This document shows positions 24,189-32,182 of a stretch of 46,168 bases of DNA, piece by piece; position 1 is the stretch's first letter, and every line of letters begins with the position of its first letter. Made by a program: the position numbers and the translations under genes. Origin of the DNA: DAOTXL01 sp034435455 (GTDB lineage: Bacteria > Chloroflexota > Anaerolineae > JAAYZQ01); NCBI GenBank assembly GCA_034435455.1, contig DAOTXL010000061.1:1-46168 (forward strand), in the 5' to 3' direction. Below the pieces are notes generated by a model. The model searched no databases and had not been told where the DNA came from. It saw only the letters and a program-made list of their open reading frames with translations.

Positions 24189-24198
24189 GGTCTCCAAC

Positions 24199-24226
24199 TT
24201 GACAACCTGCCCCAAATTCATATAAT
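24199..24226 (+). promoter_or_regulatory. Consensus sigma70-type promoter of the GntR/slipin operon
   Basis: TTGACA (24199-24204), a 16-nt spacer and TATAAT (24221-24226): both hexamers are perfect. Transcription would begin near 24233, giving a leader of about 33 nt before the GntR start. Confidence 0.8.
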
Positions 24227-24265
24227 TGTCCTAGGTGGATTGAAACAATTTGGGATTGGGGACGT

Positions 24266-24655
24266 ATGGATATTCAGATTGATTTTGAGAGCGAAGTGCC
24301 GATCTACATGCAACTGGTGGACCGCATCAAACAGATGGTGGCCAGCGGGCAGCTTCAGCCGGGTCAGCAACTGCCGACGATGCGCCAACTGGCCGCCGAC
24401 CTGCGCATCAATTACAACACCGTCGGCCGGGCGTACATGATCCTCGATCAGGAGGGGGTTATTTCGACCCAGCAGGGACGCGGGACGTTCATCACCTCCC
24501 GGCTGAGCGAGGACCAGATCCAGGAGCTATGGATAGACAGGCTGCGCAGCATGGTCGGCCAGATGATCCACAGCGCCCTGGCCCTGGGCTATAGCCACCA
24601 GGAGATCGAGCGCATTGTCCAGGAACAACTTGGGGCACAAGCCCCCAAATTATAA
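24266..24655 (+). CDS. GntR-family transcriptional regulator, YtrA type
   Basis: A 129-residue repressor. The winged helix (about 10-75: VPIYMQLVDRIKQMV, LPTMRQLAADLRINYNTVGRAY, QQGRGTFI) is classical GntR, and the short all-helical tail (about 80-125) without a ligand-binding domain defines the YtrA subgroup. YtrA regulators usually sit in front of ABC transporter genes and respond to envelope stress or cell-wall antibiotics. Here a slipin, ABC exporter and MacB-like genes follow. The ribosome-binding site is weak. Autoregulation through the upstream palindrome is likely. Confidence 0.9.
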   Translation: MDIQIDFESEVPIYMQLVDRIKQMVASGQLQPGQQLPTMRQLAADLRINYNTVGRAYMILDQEGVISTQQGRGTFITSRLSEDQIQELWIDRLRSMVGQMIHSALALGYSHQEIERIVQEQLGAQAPKL

Positions 24656-24666
24656 AGGAGGTCAAA

Positions 24667-25632
24667 ATGGCAACAAGAGTGCAACCGAGAGAACGGCCTT
24701 CTCGCGTTCAATCACCCGCCGGGGCCGGGCGAGGAGCTAAATCCGTCAACGGCGTAGCGTTGATGGCCTTTCTCATCATCCTGGCGATCACCATTGCCCT
24801 CAGCGCCATCCTGAGCGGCTTGCTGGAGGTCGGCGAGGGCTGGGTGACGCTGACCATCATCCTCGGCAGCCTGGTGGCGGTCTATGTCCTGTTCGCCCTC
24901 AAGATCGCCGACCAGTGGGAAAAGGCCGTCGTCCTGCGCTTTGGCAGGTTCATAGGGCTCAAGGGGCCGGGTCTGTTCTGGATCATCCCGGTCATAGACA
25001 CGATCCCGCGCTGGATCGACCACCGCGTCATGGTCACCCCGTTCAACGCCGAAAGGACGTTGACCAAGGACACGGTGCCGGTGGATGTGGATGCCGTCCT
25101 GTTCTGGATGGTATGGGACGCCGAAAAAGCTGCCCTGGAGGTCGAGGACTATCGCACGGCCATTGCCTGGGCCGCCCAGACGGCGTTGCGCGAGATCATC
25201 GGCCAGATGGAGCTGGCCGACATCCTGGTGGGCCGGGCCAAGATGGATACCGAGTTACAAAAGATCATTGATGCCCGGACCACGCCGTGGGGGGTTTCGG
25301 TCCAGAGCGTGGAAATCCGTGACGTGATCATCCCCGAAGCCCTGGAAGACGCCATGAGCCGCCAGGCCCAGGCCGAGCGGGAGCGCCAGGCGCGGGTCAT
25401 CCTGGGCGAGAGCGAAGAGCAGATCGCCGAGAGCTTCCGCCGGGCCAGCGCCGCCTACGCCGACAACCCGACGGCCCTCCACCTGCGGGCGATGAACATG
25501 CTGTTCGAGGGCCTGAAGGAAAAGGGGGCGATGATCATTGTCCCCTCCAGCGCGGTAGATACCATGAACCTGGGCGGCATCATGGGTATGGCTGCCCTCG
25601 GACAATCGCCGCTCGAACCTGCCGCCCGGTGA
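24667..25632 (+). CDS. Slipin (stomatin/SPFH-family membrane protein)
   Basis: A 321-residue protein with two N-terminal hydrophobic segments (about 32-52 and 58-78), the SPFH/band-7 domain (about 85-245: EKAVVLRFGRFIGLKGPGLFWIIPVIDTI, VPVDVDAVLFWMV, WGVSVQSVEIRDVIIP) and a charged helix (ALEDAMSRQAQAERERQAR) that drives oligomerisation. The N-terminal 30 residues are basic and disordered-looking. Slipins scaffold membrane microdomains and are often paired with a NfeD partner; none is seen here. GGAGG precedes the ATG by 6 nt, 11 nt after the GntR gene, so the two form an operon. Confidence 0.93.
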   Translation: MATRVQPRERPSRVQSPAGAGRGAKSVNGVALMAFLIILAITIALSAILSGLLEVGEGWVTLTIILGSLVAVYVLFALKIADQWEKAVVLRFGRFIGLKGPGLFWIIPVIDTIPRWIDHRVMVTPFNAERTLTKDTVPVDVDAVLFWMVWDAEKAALEVEDYRTAIAWAAQTALREIIGQMELADILVGRAKMDTELQKIIDARTTPWGVSVQSVEIRDVIIPEALEDAMSRQAQAERERQARVILGESEEQIAESFRRASAAYADNPTALHLRAMNMLFEGLKEKGAMIIVPSSAVDTMNLGGIMGMAALGQSPLEPAAR

Positions 25633-25641
25633 CGATCCGCT

Positions 25642-25732
25642 GCCGGGCACCTGGCAGCCGTCGGGCCAGGTGCCCGGCGCTCAAGGGGAGCGGAGGGCGC
25701 TCCGCTGTCAAACCAGGGGCTATGGCCCCCTG
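25642..25732 (+). other. Cluster of three stem-loops between slipin and the next gene
   Basis: Hairpin 1: GCCGGGCACCTGG (25642-25654) with CCAGGTGCCCGGC (25666-25678), a perfect 13-bp stem. Hairpin 2: AGCGGAG (25689-25695) with CTCCGCT (25700-25706) around a GGCG tetraloop. Hairpin 3: CAGGGG (25714-25719) with CCCCTG (25727-25732). None has a U-tract. The cluster ends just before the ribosome-binding site of the next gene and may split or tune expression of the operon. Confidence 0.65.
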
Positions 25733-25749
25733 AATGGAGGAGATCAAAG

Positions 25750-26247
25750 ATGGTTCAGGCCAATTCGGTCCAGATTGAGGTGAGGAGTTCCGGTTTTTTC
25801 ACCACCCACCACTTTTTCGAGACGGAGAGCGAAATTTTGGGAGAACTCGTCTTTCCGGCTTTCAAGTCTCAGGCTCGCTTTTATGGTGCCGATGGGCGGG
25901 AGTTGGTCATGAAGAAGGCCAGCTCGTTCAAGGGCAGGTACGAGATGACAGAGGGGGAAATGCGGCGGGGCACGGCCCACCAGCGTGGTCTGCTCAGCAA
26001 CGACCTGGTGATCCAGTTCGACGGACAGGCATACACCCTGAAGCCGGAAGGTGTGTTTAAGCAGGGTTGGCTTCTGATTGATGCAGAGGGAAACGAACTG
26101 CTAAAGGTCCGGCCACGCGGTTTCCTGAAGAGCGGTCTCTCTGTGACCGTTACGGGTCCCCTGGATCTGGACCTGGTGGTCTGGGCCTGCTACCTGGCCC
26201 ATGTTCGCCAGCAAGAGGCTGCTGCCGCCGCTTCTGCCGCCGCTTAG
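25750..26247 (+). CDS. Unrecognised beta-rich protein (possibly LURP-one/tubby-like fold)
   Basis: A 165-residue protein not assigned to a family with confidence. It contains two similar beta-rich halves: ARFYGADGRELVMKKASSFKG (about 42-62) and WLLIDAEGNELLKVRPRGFLKSG (about 107-129). It ends with a hydrophobic helix (LDLDLVVWACYLAHV, about 138-152) and an Ala-rich tail. Repeated beta-meanders ending in one hydrophobic helix recall LURP-one/phospholipid-scramblase-like proteins, but this is only a visual impression. No signal peptide is seen. GGAGGAGATC precedes the ATG. It lies between slipin and an ABC exporter in the same orientation. Confidence 0.7.
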   Translation: MVQANSVQIEVRSSGFFTTHHFFETESEILGELVFPAFKSQARFYGADGRELVMKKASSFKGRYEMTEGEMRRGTAHQRGLLSNDLVIQFDGQAYTLKPEGVFKQGWLLIDAEGNELLKVRPRGFLKSGLSVTVTGPLDLDLVVWACYLAHVRQQEAAAAASAAA

Positions 26248-26257
26248 GAGGGTTTCC

Positions 26258-27145
26258 ATGATCGAAGTCGAAAACCTGGTTAAACACTATGCCCATGTCA
26301 AGGCGGTGGATGGCGTCAGCTTCACGGTGTCCCGAGGGGAGATCTTTGGGCTGCTCGGCCCCAACGGCGCGGGCAAGACGACTACCATCCGCATCCTGAT
26401 GGACATCCTCAAGCCCGACAGCGGGGCTGTCAGGCTGATGGGCCGGCCGGTGGTCGAGGCCGGTAAAGCCCGCATCGGCTATCTGCCGGAGGAGCGGGGC
26501 CTGTACAAGAACTTTAGGCTGCTGGAGTGCCTGGCTTATCTGGGGGCGCTCAAGGGGATGCCGCGCAAGGAGGCCACCCGGCGGGCCGCGACCCTGTTGC
26601 AACGGGCCGGCCTGGAGGAATATGCCGGGCGCAAGATCAAGGAACTGAGCAAGGGGATGGCCCAAAAAGCCCAGTTTCTGGCGGCCATCGTCCACGACCC
26701 GGACCTGATGATCATGGATGAGCCATTCCAGGGGCTGGACCCGGTCAACACCGACCTGCTCAAGACGATCTTGCTGGAGGAGCAGGCGCGGGGCAAGACG
26801 GTGATCCTCAGCACCCATGACATGAACCAGGTGGAAGAGTTGTGCCAGCGCATCCTGCTCATCAACCACGGGAAGCCGGTGCTCTATGGCCCACTGGCTG
26901 AGATCAAGGCCCGTTATGCCGAACATGCCGTGCTCCTGGAATGCGAGGCGCTGCCGGAGGGGCTGGCCGGCGTACAGCGGGTGGAGCAGCACAACCACAC
27001 CTACGAACTCATCCTGGAGCAGGAGACCTCGCCTCAGGAGATCCTGCGCCAGTTGGTAGCGGCCGATGTGGCCATCCGGCACTTTGAAGTAGCCACGCCA
27101 CCTTTGGAGGAGATCTTTATCAGCGTGGTGGAGGGGGTCCGATGA
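26258..27145 (+). CDS. ABC-2 exporter ATP-binding protein (NatA-like)
   Basis: A 295-residue ATPase. Walker A GPNGAGKTT (34-42), signature in degenerate form LSKGMAQK (the usual form in this exporter group), Walker B LMIMDEPFQGLDPVN and switch His in STHDMNQVEEL. The C-terminal 80 residues form the small DUF4162-type domain seen in NatA/EcsA-like proteins. The ATG at 26258 has AGGAGGG; the earlier ATG at 26201 lies inside the preceding gene. The stop overlaps the permease start (ATGA). Confidence 0.92.
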   Translation: MIEVENLVKHYAHVKAVDGVSFTVSRGEIFGLLGPNGAGKTTTIRILMDILKPDSGAVRLMGRPVVEAGKARIGYLPEERGLYKNFRLLECLAYLGALKGMPRKEATRRAATLLQRAGLEEYAGRKIKELSKGMAQKAQFLAAIVHDPDLMIMDEPFQGLDPVNTDLLKTILLEEQARGKTVILSTHDMNQVEELCQRILLINHGKPVLYGPLAEIKARYAEHAVLLECEALPEGLAGVQRVEQHNHTYELILEQETSPQEILRQLVAADVAIRHFEVATPPLEEIFISVVEGVR

Positions 27146-28380
27146 AAGAGGTTTTGTTGGTTGCCCTGCAGGAACTATGGGTCGGGTTGCGCCGACCGGG
27201 GTACATCATCATGACGTTGCTCATCCCGGCGTTGGGGGCGGTGGCCCTGCTGGTGGGCTCGGCCTTTGGCGGCGAGGTGGGTGACTTTTTCGAATCGCAG
27301 TTGGCGCCGAATCAGAAAGGGTTCGGCTATGTGGACCAGAGCGGTCTGTTCAGCACCCCTCTCCCCCAATACCAGGGCCGCTTCGTCGCCTATCCCGACG
27401 AGGCCTCAGCCAGGGCCGACCTGCTGGCGCAGCGGATCGATACCTATTTCGTGGTGCCGGCCGACTATTTGCAGACAGGCAAGGTGGTGTTCTACGGCAC
27501 CGGCGGCAATTTCTCCACCTTCACCAACGCCGACAACAGCGAGGTCCGCGGCTTTCTGGTGGATCATCTCCTGAACGGCAGGGTGGACCCGATCCTACAG
27601 AACCGCGCCCATGCGCCGATGGACATCCAGGCGGTGACGCTCGATGAAACAGGCCAGGTCAAGACGGACAATCCCTTTAGCTGGATTGGCGACTTTGTGG
27701 TGCCCTACCTCTTTTCTATCCTGTTTATGATCACCCTCTTTACCACCTCCGGCTTTTTGCTGCAAGGTGTGAGCGAAGAAAAAGAGGGCCGGATCATCGA
27801 GATCCTGCTGTCGTCCATCAACTCCACCCAACTGCTGGCGGGCAAGATTTTGGGATTGGGGGCCATCGGCCTGATCCAGGTGCTCGTCTGGATTGGCGCC
27901 GGGGTGGCGTTGCTGATGGCAACTGTGGCGCTGTTCACGCTGACCGGGGTGATCACCCTCAGCCTGAGCACTGTGGTGTTGGGCCTGGTCTACTTTGTGC
28001 TGGGCTACCTGCTCTACGCCACCCTGTTCGCCGTCGCCGGCTCGATGGGCACCACCCAACGCGAAAGCCAGCAGATCGCCGGCATCTTTTCTTTCGCTGC
28101 CGCCATCCCGTGGATGGTGTTCGGCTTTATCTTTTCCAACCCCAACTCGCCCATTGCGGTCATTGTCAGCTACTTCCCCTTGACTACGCCGGTGATGATG
28201 CTCATCCGGCTGGGGTTTGGACAGGTACCGTCTGGACAGGTGATCATCAGCCTGGTGTTGTTGGTGGTCAGCATTGTCCTGAGCCTGTGGGCCGGGGCCA
28301 AGATCTTTCGCGCCAGCCTGTTGATGTACGGCAAGCGGCCGGGGTTGAGGGACCTGCTCCGTGCTTTCAAGGAGGCCTGA
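27142..28380 (+). CDS. ABC-2 type permease (NatB-like)
   Basis: A 412-residue permease: one N-terminal helix (about 20-40), a large extracytoplasmic domain (about 45-185) and five or six C-terminal helices (from about 190: FVVPYLFSILFMITLFTTSGFLL). The conserved cytoplasmic motif SEEKEGRIIEILLSSI after the second helix is typical of NatB/YhaP-type permeases that export sodium, drugs or peptides. The start overlaps the ATPase stop by 4 bp, so the subunits are made together. Substrate unknown. Confidence 0.9.
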   Translation: MKEVLLVALQELWVGLRRPGYIIMTLLIPALGAVALLVGSAFGGEVGDFFESQLAPNQKGFGYVDQSGLFSTPLPQYQGRFVAYPDEASARADLLAQRIDTYFVVPADYLQTGKVVFYGTGGNFSTFTNADNSEVRGFLVDHLLNGRVDPILQNRAHAPMDIQAVTLDETGQVKTDNPFSWIGDFVVPYLFSILFMITLFTTSGFLLQGVSEEKEGRIIEILLSSINSTQLLAGKILGLGAIGLIQVLVWIGAGVALLMATVALFTLTGVITLSLSTVVLGLVYFVLGYLLYATLFAVAGSMGTTQRESQQIAGIFSFAAAIPWMVFGFIFSNPNSPIAVIVSYFPLTTPVMMLIRLGFGQVPSGQVIISLVLLVVSIVLSLWAGAKIFRASLLMYGKRPGLRDLLRAFKEA

Positions 28381-28383
28381 CCA

Positions 28384-29049
28384 ATGATTGAACTGAAAAA
28401 CGTCACCCGCACCTACAAGATGGGCAGTGAAGAGATCTACGCCCTGAACTGCGTGACCCTGACCATACCCGATGGTGAGTTTGTGGCCGTGGTCGGGCCG
28501 TCGGGCAGCGGCAAGAGCACGCTGCTGCACGTCATCGGAGGGCTGGATATGCCCACCAGCGGCAGTGTGGTGGTGGACGGTCAGGACCTGGGCCAGGCCC
28601 GCGACCGACAGTTGGCCCTCTTTCGCAACAGGCGGGTGGGCTTTGTCTTCCAGACCTTTAACCTGCAGCCGACCTACACCGCCCTGGAAAATGTCGCCTT
28701 GCCCCTGGTTTTTGCCAGGGTGCCGCCCAAGGAGCGCCAGGTCAGGGCCGGCCAGGCGCTGGAGGCGGTGGGGCTGGCCGGCCGCCTGCGGCACAAGCCG
28801 GCTCAGCTATCGGGCGGCGAGCGGCAACGGGTGGCCATTGCCCGGGCCCTGGTGACCAGGCCGGCCTATATCCTGGCCGACGAACCAACCGGCAACCTGG
28901 ATACGGCCACCGGCCGCGATATTGTCCGGCTGCTGGACCAATTGCACCGGGAGAGGGGCCTGACGGTGGTCCTGGTCACCCACGATCCGGAAGTAGCTGC
29001 CCTGGCCGAGCGGCGGATCGCCCTGCGCGATGGGTCTGTTGTGGCGTAG
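28384..29049 (+). CDS. ABC transporter ATP-binding protein (LolD/MacB-type)
   Basis: A 221-residue ATPase of the mechanotransmission family. Walker A GPSGSGKST, LolD-type FVFQTFNLQPTYTALENV, signature LSGGERQRVAIARAL, Walker B ILADEPTGNLD and switch His in VTHDPEVA. Its length and motifs match stand-alone ATPases that pair with MacB/FtsX-like permeases, and the next gene is one. It begins 3 nt after the NatB-like gene. Confidence 0.93.
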   Translation: MIELKNVTRTYKMGSEEIYALNCVTLTIPDGEFVAVVGPSGSGKSTLLHVIGGLDMPTSGSVVVDGQDLGQARDRQLALFRNRRVGFVFQTFNLQPTYTALENVALPLVFARVPPKERQVRAGQALEAVGLAGRLRHKPAQLSGGERQRVAIARALVTRPAYILADEPTGNLDTATGRDIVRLLDQLHRERGLTVVLVTHDPEVAALAERRIALRDGSVVA

Positions 29050-29075
29050 GGCAGATTTCAACAGGAGATCCAGAG

Positions 29076-30401
29076 ATGAGATTTGCAGATTATCTCCGCA
29101 TGGCTATGTCGAACCTGGGGAAGCGTAAGCTACGCACCACGCTGACCATCTTTGCCGTGGTCATCGGGGCTGTTCTGGTGGCGCTGATGGTCAGTTTGGG
29201 GGTGGGCCTGCAGCACTATGTAACCGGGCAGCTCACCGCCCTCCGGGTGCCCGGTGTTATTGGTGTGGAGCCCAGGTCGAGCCAGAACGTGGGGGCCATT
29301 GTCCTCGGCGCCAGTGGTTTTGGCGCACCGCAGGAGGTCCAGGAAGGACAACAAAACCCCTATCTCAGCCTCAAAAAGTTCACCGGCCAGGATGTGGCCC
29401 GCATCCGGGCGGTGGAGCATGTGACATCTGTGGACCCGATCGTGATCGTCATGGCCAATTGGGTCCAACTGGAGGGGGACGAAAAGCGCTATCAGGTTCA
29501 GCTCAACGCCTCCCCCCCGTATGAGATCAGCCAGCGCAACCTGATTGCCGGCCGGGCCTTCCGGCCGGAGGAACGGGATGTGGCTGTGATTGCCTATGGT
29601 TACCTGAATGTGTGGGGGATTGACGATCCCCGCCAGGTGCTGGGCAAAAAGATCTCCCTCCATGTGCCCAAGGGCTATCAGATGAACCTGTTCAGTTCCA
29701 CCCAACTGGAAGGGCAGGACTATGTCTTTGAGATTGTGGGTGTCTTCCAGGAATCGCTCCTGAGCACCGAGGTGGCGGTGCCGCTGGCCCAGGGGATCGA
29801 AATGGGCCGCTACTTTAGTGATAGCGAGGCGGCCTATACCGACAAAGATATGGGCTATGCCCTGTCGGTCTATGTAGATGACCCGGAACAGGTAGAGGCC
29901 GTCGCCCAGGCCATTGAAGAGTTGGGCGACTATGTGGCCGAGACGCCGGAGGAATCGGCCGGCTCGCTGGCCGGTGGCTTTCGGGTGATCCAGGCCATGC
30001 TCAGTGTATTCGGGCTCATCGCCCTGGCCGTTGCGTCGCTGGGCATCATCAACACCCTGATTATGGCCATCTATGAACGGACCCGGGAGATCGGCCTGAT
30101 GAAGGCGGTCGGCGCCAGCAGGGGGACCATCCGTTGGCTGTTCACCATCGAGGCCGGCAGCATCGGCTTCTGGGGCGGGGTGGTCGGGGTTGCCATCGCC
30201 TGGATCGTGGGTCAGGCCATCAATGTCGTCACCCACCTGACCTTCCTGCGCGATTACAAGGGGTTCAATATCTCGACCTTTCCGCTGTGGCTGGTCCTGG
30301 CCGTCATCGCCCTGAGCACCGGGCTGGCGCTGCTGGCCGGCCTGCTGCCGGCCAACCGGGCTGCCCGGCTCGATCCTATCGAAGCGTTGCGCTATGAGTA
30401 G
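29076..30401 (+). CDS. MacB/FtsX-type ABC permease
   Basis: A 441-residue permease: an N-terminal helix (about 18-42) after the typical NLGKRKLRTTLTIFAVVIG, a large extracytoplasmic MacB_PCD domain (about 45-305) and three C-terminal helices (from about 312) ending in PANRAARLDPIEALRYE. The cytoplasmic YERTREIGLMKAVGAS motif is intact. Such proteins use ATP to drive shape changes outside the membrane (antibiotic, peptide or lipoprotein release) rather than classical transport. AGGAGA precedes the ATG at the expected distance. Confidence 0.93.
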   Translation: MRFADYLRMAMSNLGKRKLRTTLTIFAVVIGAVLVALMVSLGVGLQHYVTGQLTALRVPGVIGVEPRSSQNVGAIVLGASGFGAPQEVQEGQQNPYLSLKKFTGQDVARIRAVEHVTSVDPIVIVMANWVQLEGDEKRYQVQLNASPPYEISQRNLIAGRAFRPEERDVAVIAYGYLNVWGIDDPRQVLGKKISLHVPKGYQMNLFSSTQLEGQDYVFEIVGVFQESLLSTEVAVPLAQGIEMGRYFSDSEAAYTDKDMGYALSVYVDDPEQVEAVAQAIEELGDYVAETPEESAGSLAGGFRVIQAMLSVFGLIALAVASLGIINTLIMAIYERTREIGLMKAVGASRGTIRWLFTIEAGSIGFWGGVVGVAIAWIVGQAINVVTHLTFLRDYKGFNISTFPLWLVLAVIALSTGLALLAGLLPANRAARLDPIEALRYE

Positions 30402-30446
30402 CAATCCCGGTGGATGTTGCACCTGAAGCAAGTGGAGGGAAACCTG

Positions 30447-30752
30447 ATGAGCAGACAATTCTGTCCTGAATGTGGGCACGAAAACCAGGCCGAAGCCAGG
30501 TTCTGCATGAACTGCGGCCACGCCCTGGCCGGTGAGGTATCGCCCGCCTCTGCCGACAAGGCCCGCGGCACCGGTACCGACTGGCTCGGCATCGTGGCTG
30601 CCATCCTGGCTTTCCTGAGCTTACGGCACATGTCGCGCAAGGCATGGCAAACGACCATTGTCATCGCCTTTCTGGTCATATTCTTTGGCTGTCCCATGGT
30701 CTGTAGCTTTGCCATGTTTGGGGTGGATTCGGTCCTCAAGCTGTTCCAGTGA
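30447..30752 (+). CDS. Zinc-ribbon membrane protein
   Basis: A 101-residue protein with an N-terminal zinc ribbon (CPEC, 10 residues, CMNC; residues 6-23) and two hydrophobic segments (about 48-62 and 70-95). Such small zinc-ribbon/TM proteins are widespread and of unknown role. The ATG at 30447 was chosen because the ribbon then starts at residue 6, as is usual, and GGAGG lies upstream. It follows the MacB-type gene by 45 nt. Confidence 0.8.
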   Translation: MSRQFCPECGHENQAEARFCMNCGHALAGEVSPASADKARGTGTDWLGIVAAILAFLSLRHMSRKAWQTTIVIAFLVIFFGCPMVCSFAMFGVDSVLKLFQ

Positions 30753-30786
30753 AGGCTGGAACAAAAACAAAAGAAAGGAGATTATC

Positions 30787-31239
30787 ATGTCGCAAGGAAA
30801 AGCAATCGCCAAGGACGAGGAGGTAATGGCCGCATTGGCACACGGCAGTATCCTTCTGGGTGTGATCACCAGTGGCTTTGGTGGCATCGTCGCTGCACTG
30901 GCGATCTGGCTGATCGAGAAGGAAAAGTCGGCCTACGCCGCATTCCAGGCGTTCCAGGCGCTGATCTACCAGGTGGTGACCTTTGTCCTGACCATGCTGG
31001 CCTGGTGTTGCTGGTTCGTGGTGTGGATGCTGATGTTTCTGCCGCCACTTCTGGCCAATCCCGATGCCTACCAGGAAGTCCCACCGGCCGGGATGTGGAT
31101 CGGTCTTTTGCTGATGGTCGTTCCCATGGGCTTCTGGGGCCTGACCATCCTCTACGGGTTGTGGGGCGCAGTGCGCTGCCTGGGCGGCCACGACTTTCGA
31201 TATGCCATCGTTGGCAGGTGGTTGGAGAACCAGAGGTAA
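30787..31239 (+). CDS. DUF4870-family (Tic20-like) membrane protein
   Basis: A 150-residue membrane protein. The N-terminal AALAHGSILLGVITSGFGGIVAALAIWLIEKEKSAYAAFQAFQALIYQVV matches the DUF4870 pattern (His-rich first helix, then K-E-K/R-S-x-F-x-x-F/H-A-x-Q-A), followed by two or three more helices. Function unknown; often found near membrane-stress genes. AAAGGAGATTATC gives a good ribosome-binding site. The longer frame opening at 30658 lies within the previous gene and is rejected. Confidence 0.85.
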   Translation: MSQGKAIAKDEEVMAALAHGSILLGVITSGFGGIVAALAIWLIEKEKSAYAAFQAFQALIYQVVTFVLTMLAWCCWFVVWMLMFLPPLLANPDAYQEVPPAGMWIGLLLMVVPMGFWGLTILYGLWGAVRCLGGHDFRYAIVGRWLENQR

Positions 31240-31299
31240 CAGGGGGGAGAACGCAGTTGTTGCTTCCAGCCCGGTAAATGTGCATAAAACCACAAAGTC

Positions 31300-31308
31300 T
31301 GCTATAAT
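31300..31308 (+). promoter_or_regulatory. Extended -10 promoter upstream of surE
   Basis: TGCTATAAT is a perfect extended -10 element (TGnTATAAT). No good -35 is present at 16-18 nt, as is common for extended -10 promoters. Start expected near 31315, about 26 nt before the surE GTG. Confidence 0.6.
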
Positions 31309-31340
31309 GGGGCCGGATCCTGAGTGAGGAGACGGCCCCT

Positions 31341-32165
31341 GTGGCTTTTGACGACCGGCCTTTGATTCTGGTGACGTGTGACGATGGCATTGCCTCCCCC
31401 GGCCTGCGGGCGGCGGTCGGGGCAGTGCTGGAACTTGGCGATGTGATCGTCTCGGCCCCGCATGAACAGCAAACAGGTACCGGCCGCAGTCTGCCGGCCG
31501 GCAACGATGGCGCCATTTACCCCGTTGACTATTGCATCAACGGTCGGCGGGTGCCGGCCTATACCATCCACGGTTCACCGGCCCAGGCGGTGCTGTATGC
31601 CCTGGTAGAACTGGTGCCCCGCCGGCCCGCCCTCTGTGTCTCCGGCATCAACTTTGGAGAAAATGTCGGTTCGGGGGTCACCGTCTCCGGCACGGTGGGC
31701 GCGGCGTTGGAAGCGGCCGATGAAGGGGTGCCGGCCCTGGCCGTAAGCCTGGAAACCGACAAAAAGTATCATTATGAGCATTCCGACGAGGTGGATTTTA
31801 CGGCGGCGGCCCATTTTACCACCCGCTTTGCCGCCCAACTGTTGGCCCGGCGGATGCCTCCTGATGTGGACGTGCTGAAGGTCGAAGTTCCCTGCACCGC
31901 CACACCCGAGACCCCCTGGCGCGTGACGCGGCTCTCGCGGCAGCGCTACTACCGGGCGCTGCCCAGCGGCCGCCGCAGTCTGGCGGAGAAGCGCCGCCTG
32001 GACTATGAAATGACGATTGACTATGCCACGCTGGAGCCTGACTCCGACGTTCGGGCCGTGCTGGTGGACCGCGTCGTTGCCGTCACCCCCCTCAGCCTGG
32101 ACCTGACTTCGCGGGTGGCGTTGGCCGAACTGGAGGCGCTGTTGCGTGGACCAACGGGAGGCTAA
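31341..32165 (+). CDS. surE: SurE-family 5'-nucleotidase/phosphatase (variant active site)
   Basis: A 274-residue SurE-fold protein. ILVTCDDGIASPGL corresponds to the NDDG metal motif with Asn replaced by Cys. APHEQQTGTGRSL matches the Ser-containing loop with Thr in place of Ser. GSPAQAVLYAL stands for GTPADCV, and SGINFGENVGSGVTVSGTVGAA is well kept, including the Asn ligand. The Asp pair is present, so activity on nucleoside monophosphates or polyphosphate is possible but altered specificity is likely. It starts with GTG; GAGGAGA lies 8 nt upstream. The next gene follows 17 nt later, so the two are probably one operon. Confidence 0.88.
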   Translation: MAFDDRPLILVTCDDGIASPGLRAAVGAVLELGDVIVSAPHEQQTGTGRSLPAGNDGAIYPVDYCINGRRVPAYTIHGSPAQAVLYALVELVPRRPALCVSGINFGENVGSGVTVSGTVGAALEAADEGVPALAVSLETDKKYHYEHSDEVDFTAAAHFTTRFAAQLLARRMPPDVDVLKVEVPCTATPETPWRVTRLSRQRYYRALPSGRRSLAEKRRLDYEMTIDYATLEPDSDVRAVLVDRVVAVTPLSLDLTSRVALAELEALLRGPTGG

Positions 32166-32182
32166 ACCGTTGCGGAGGGACT

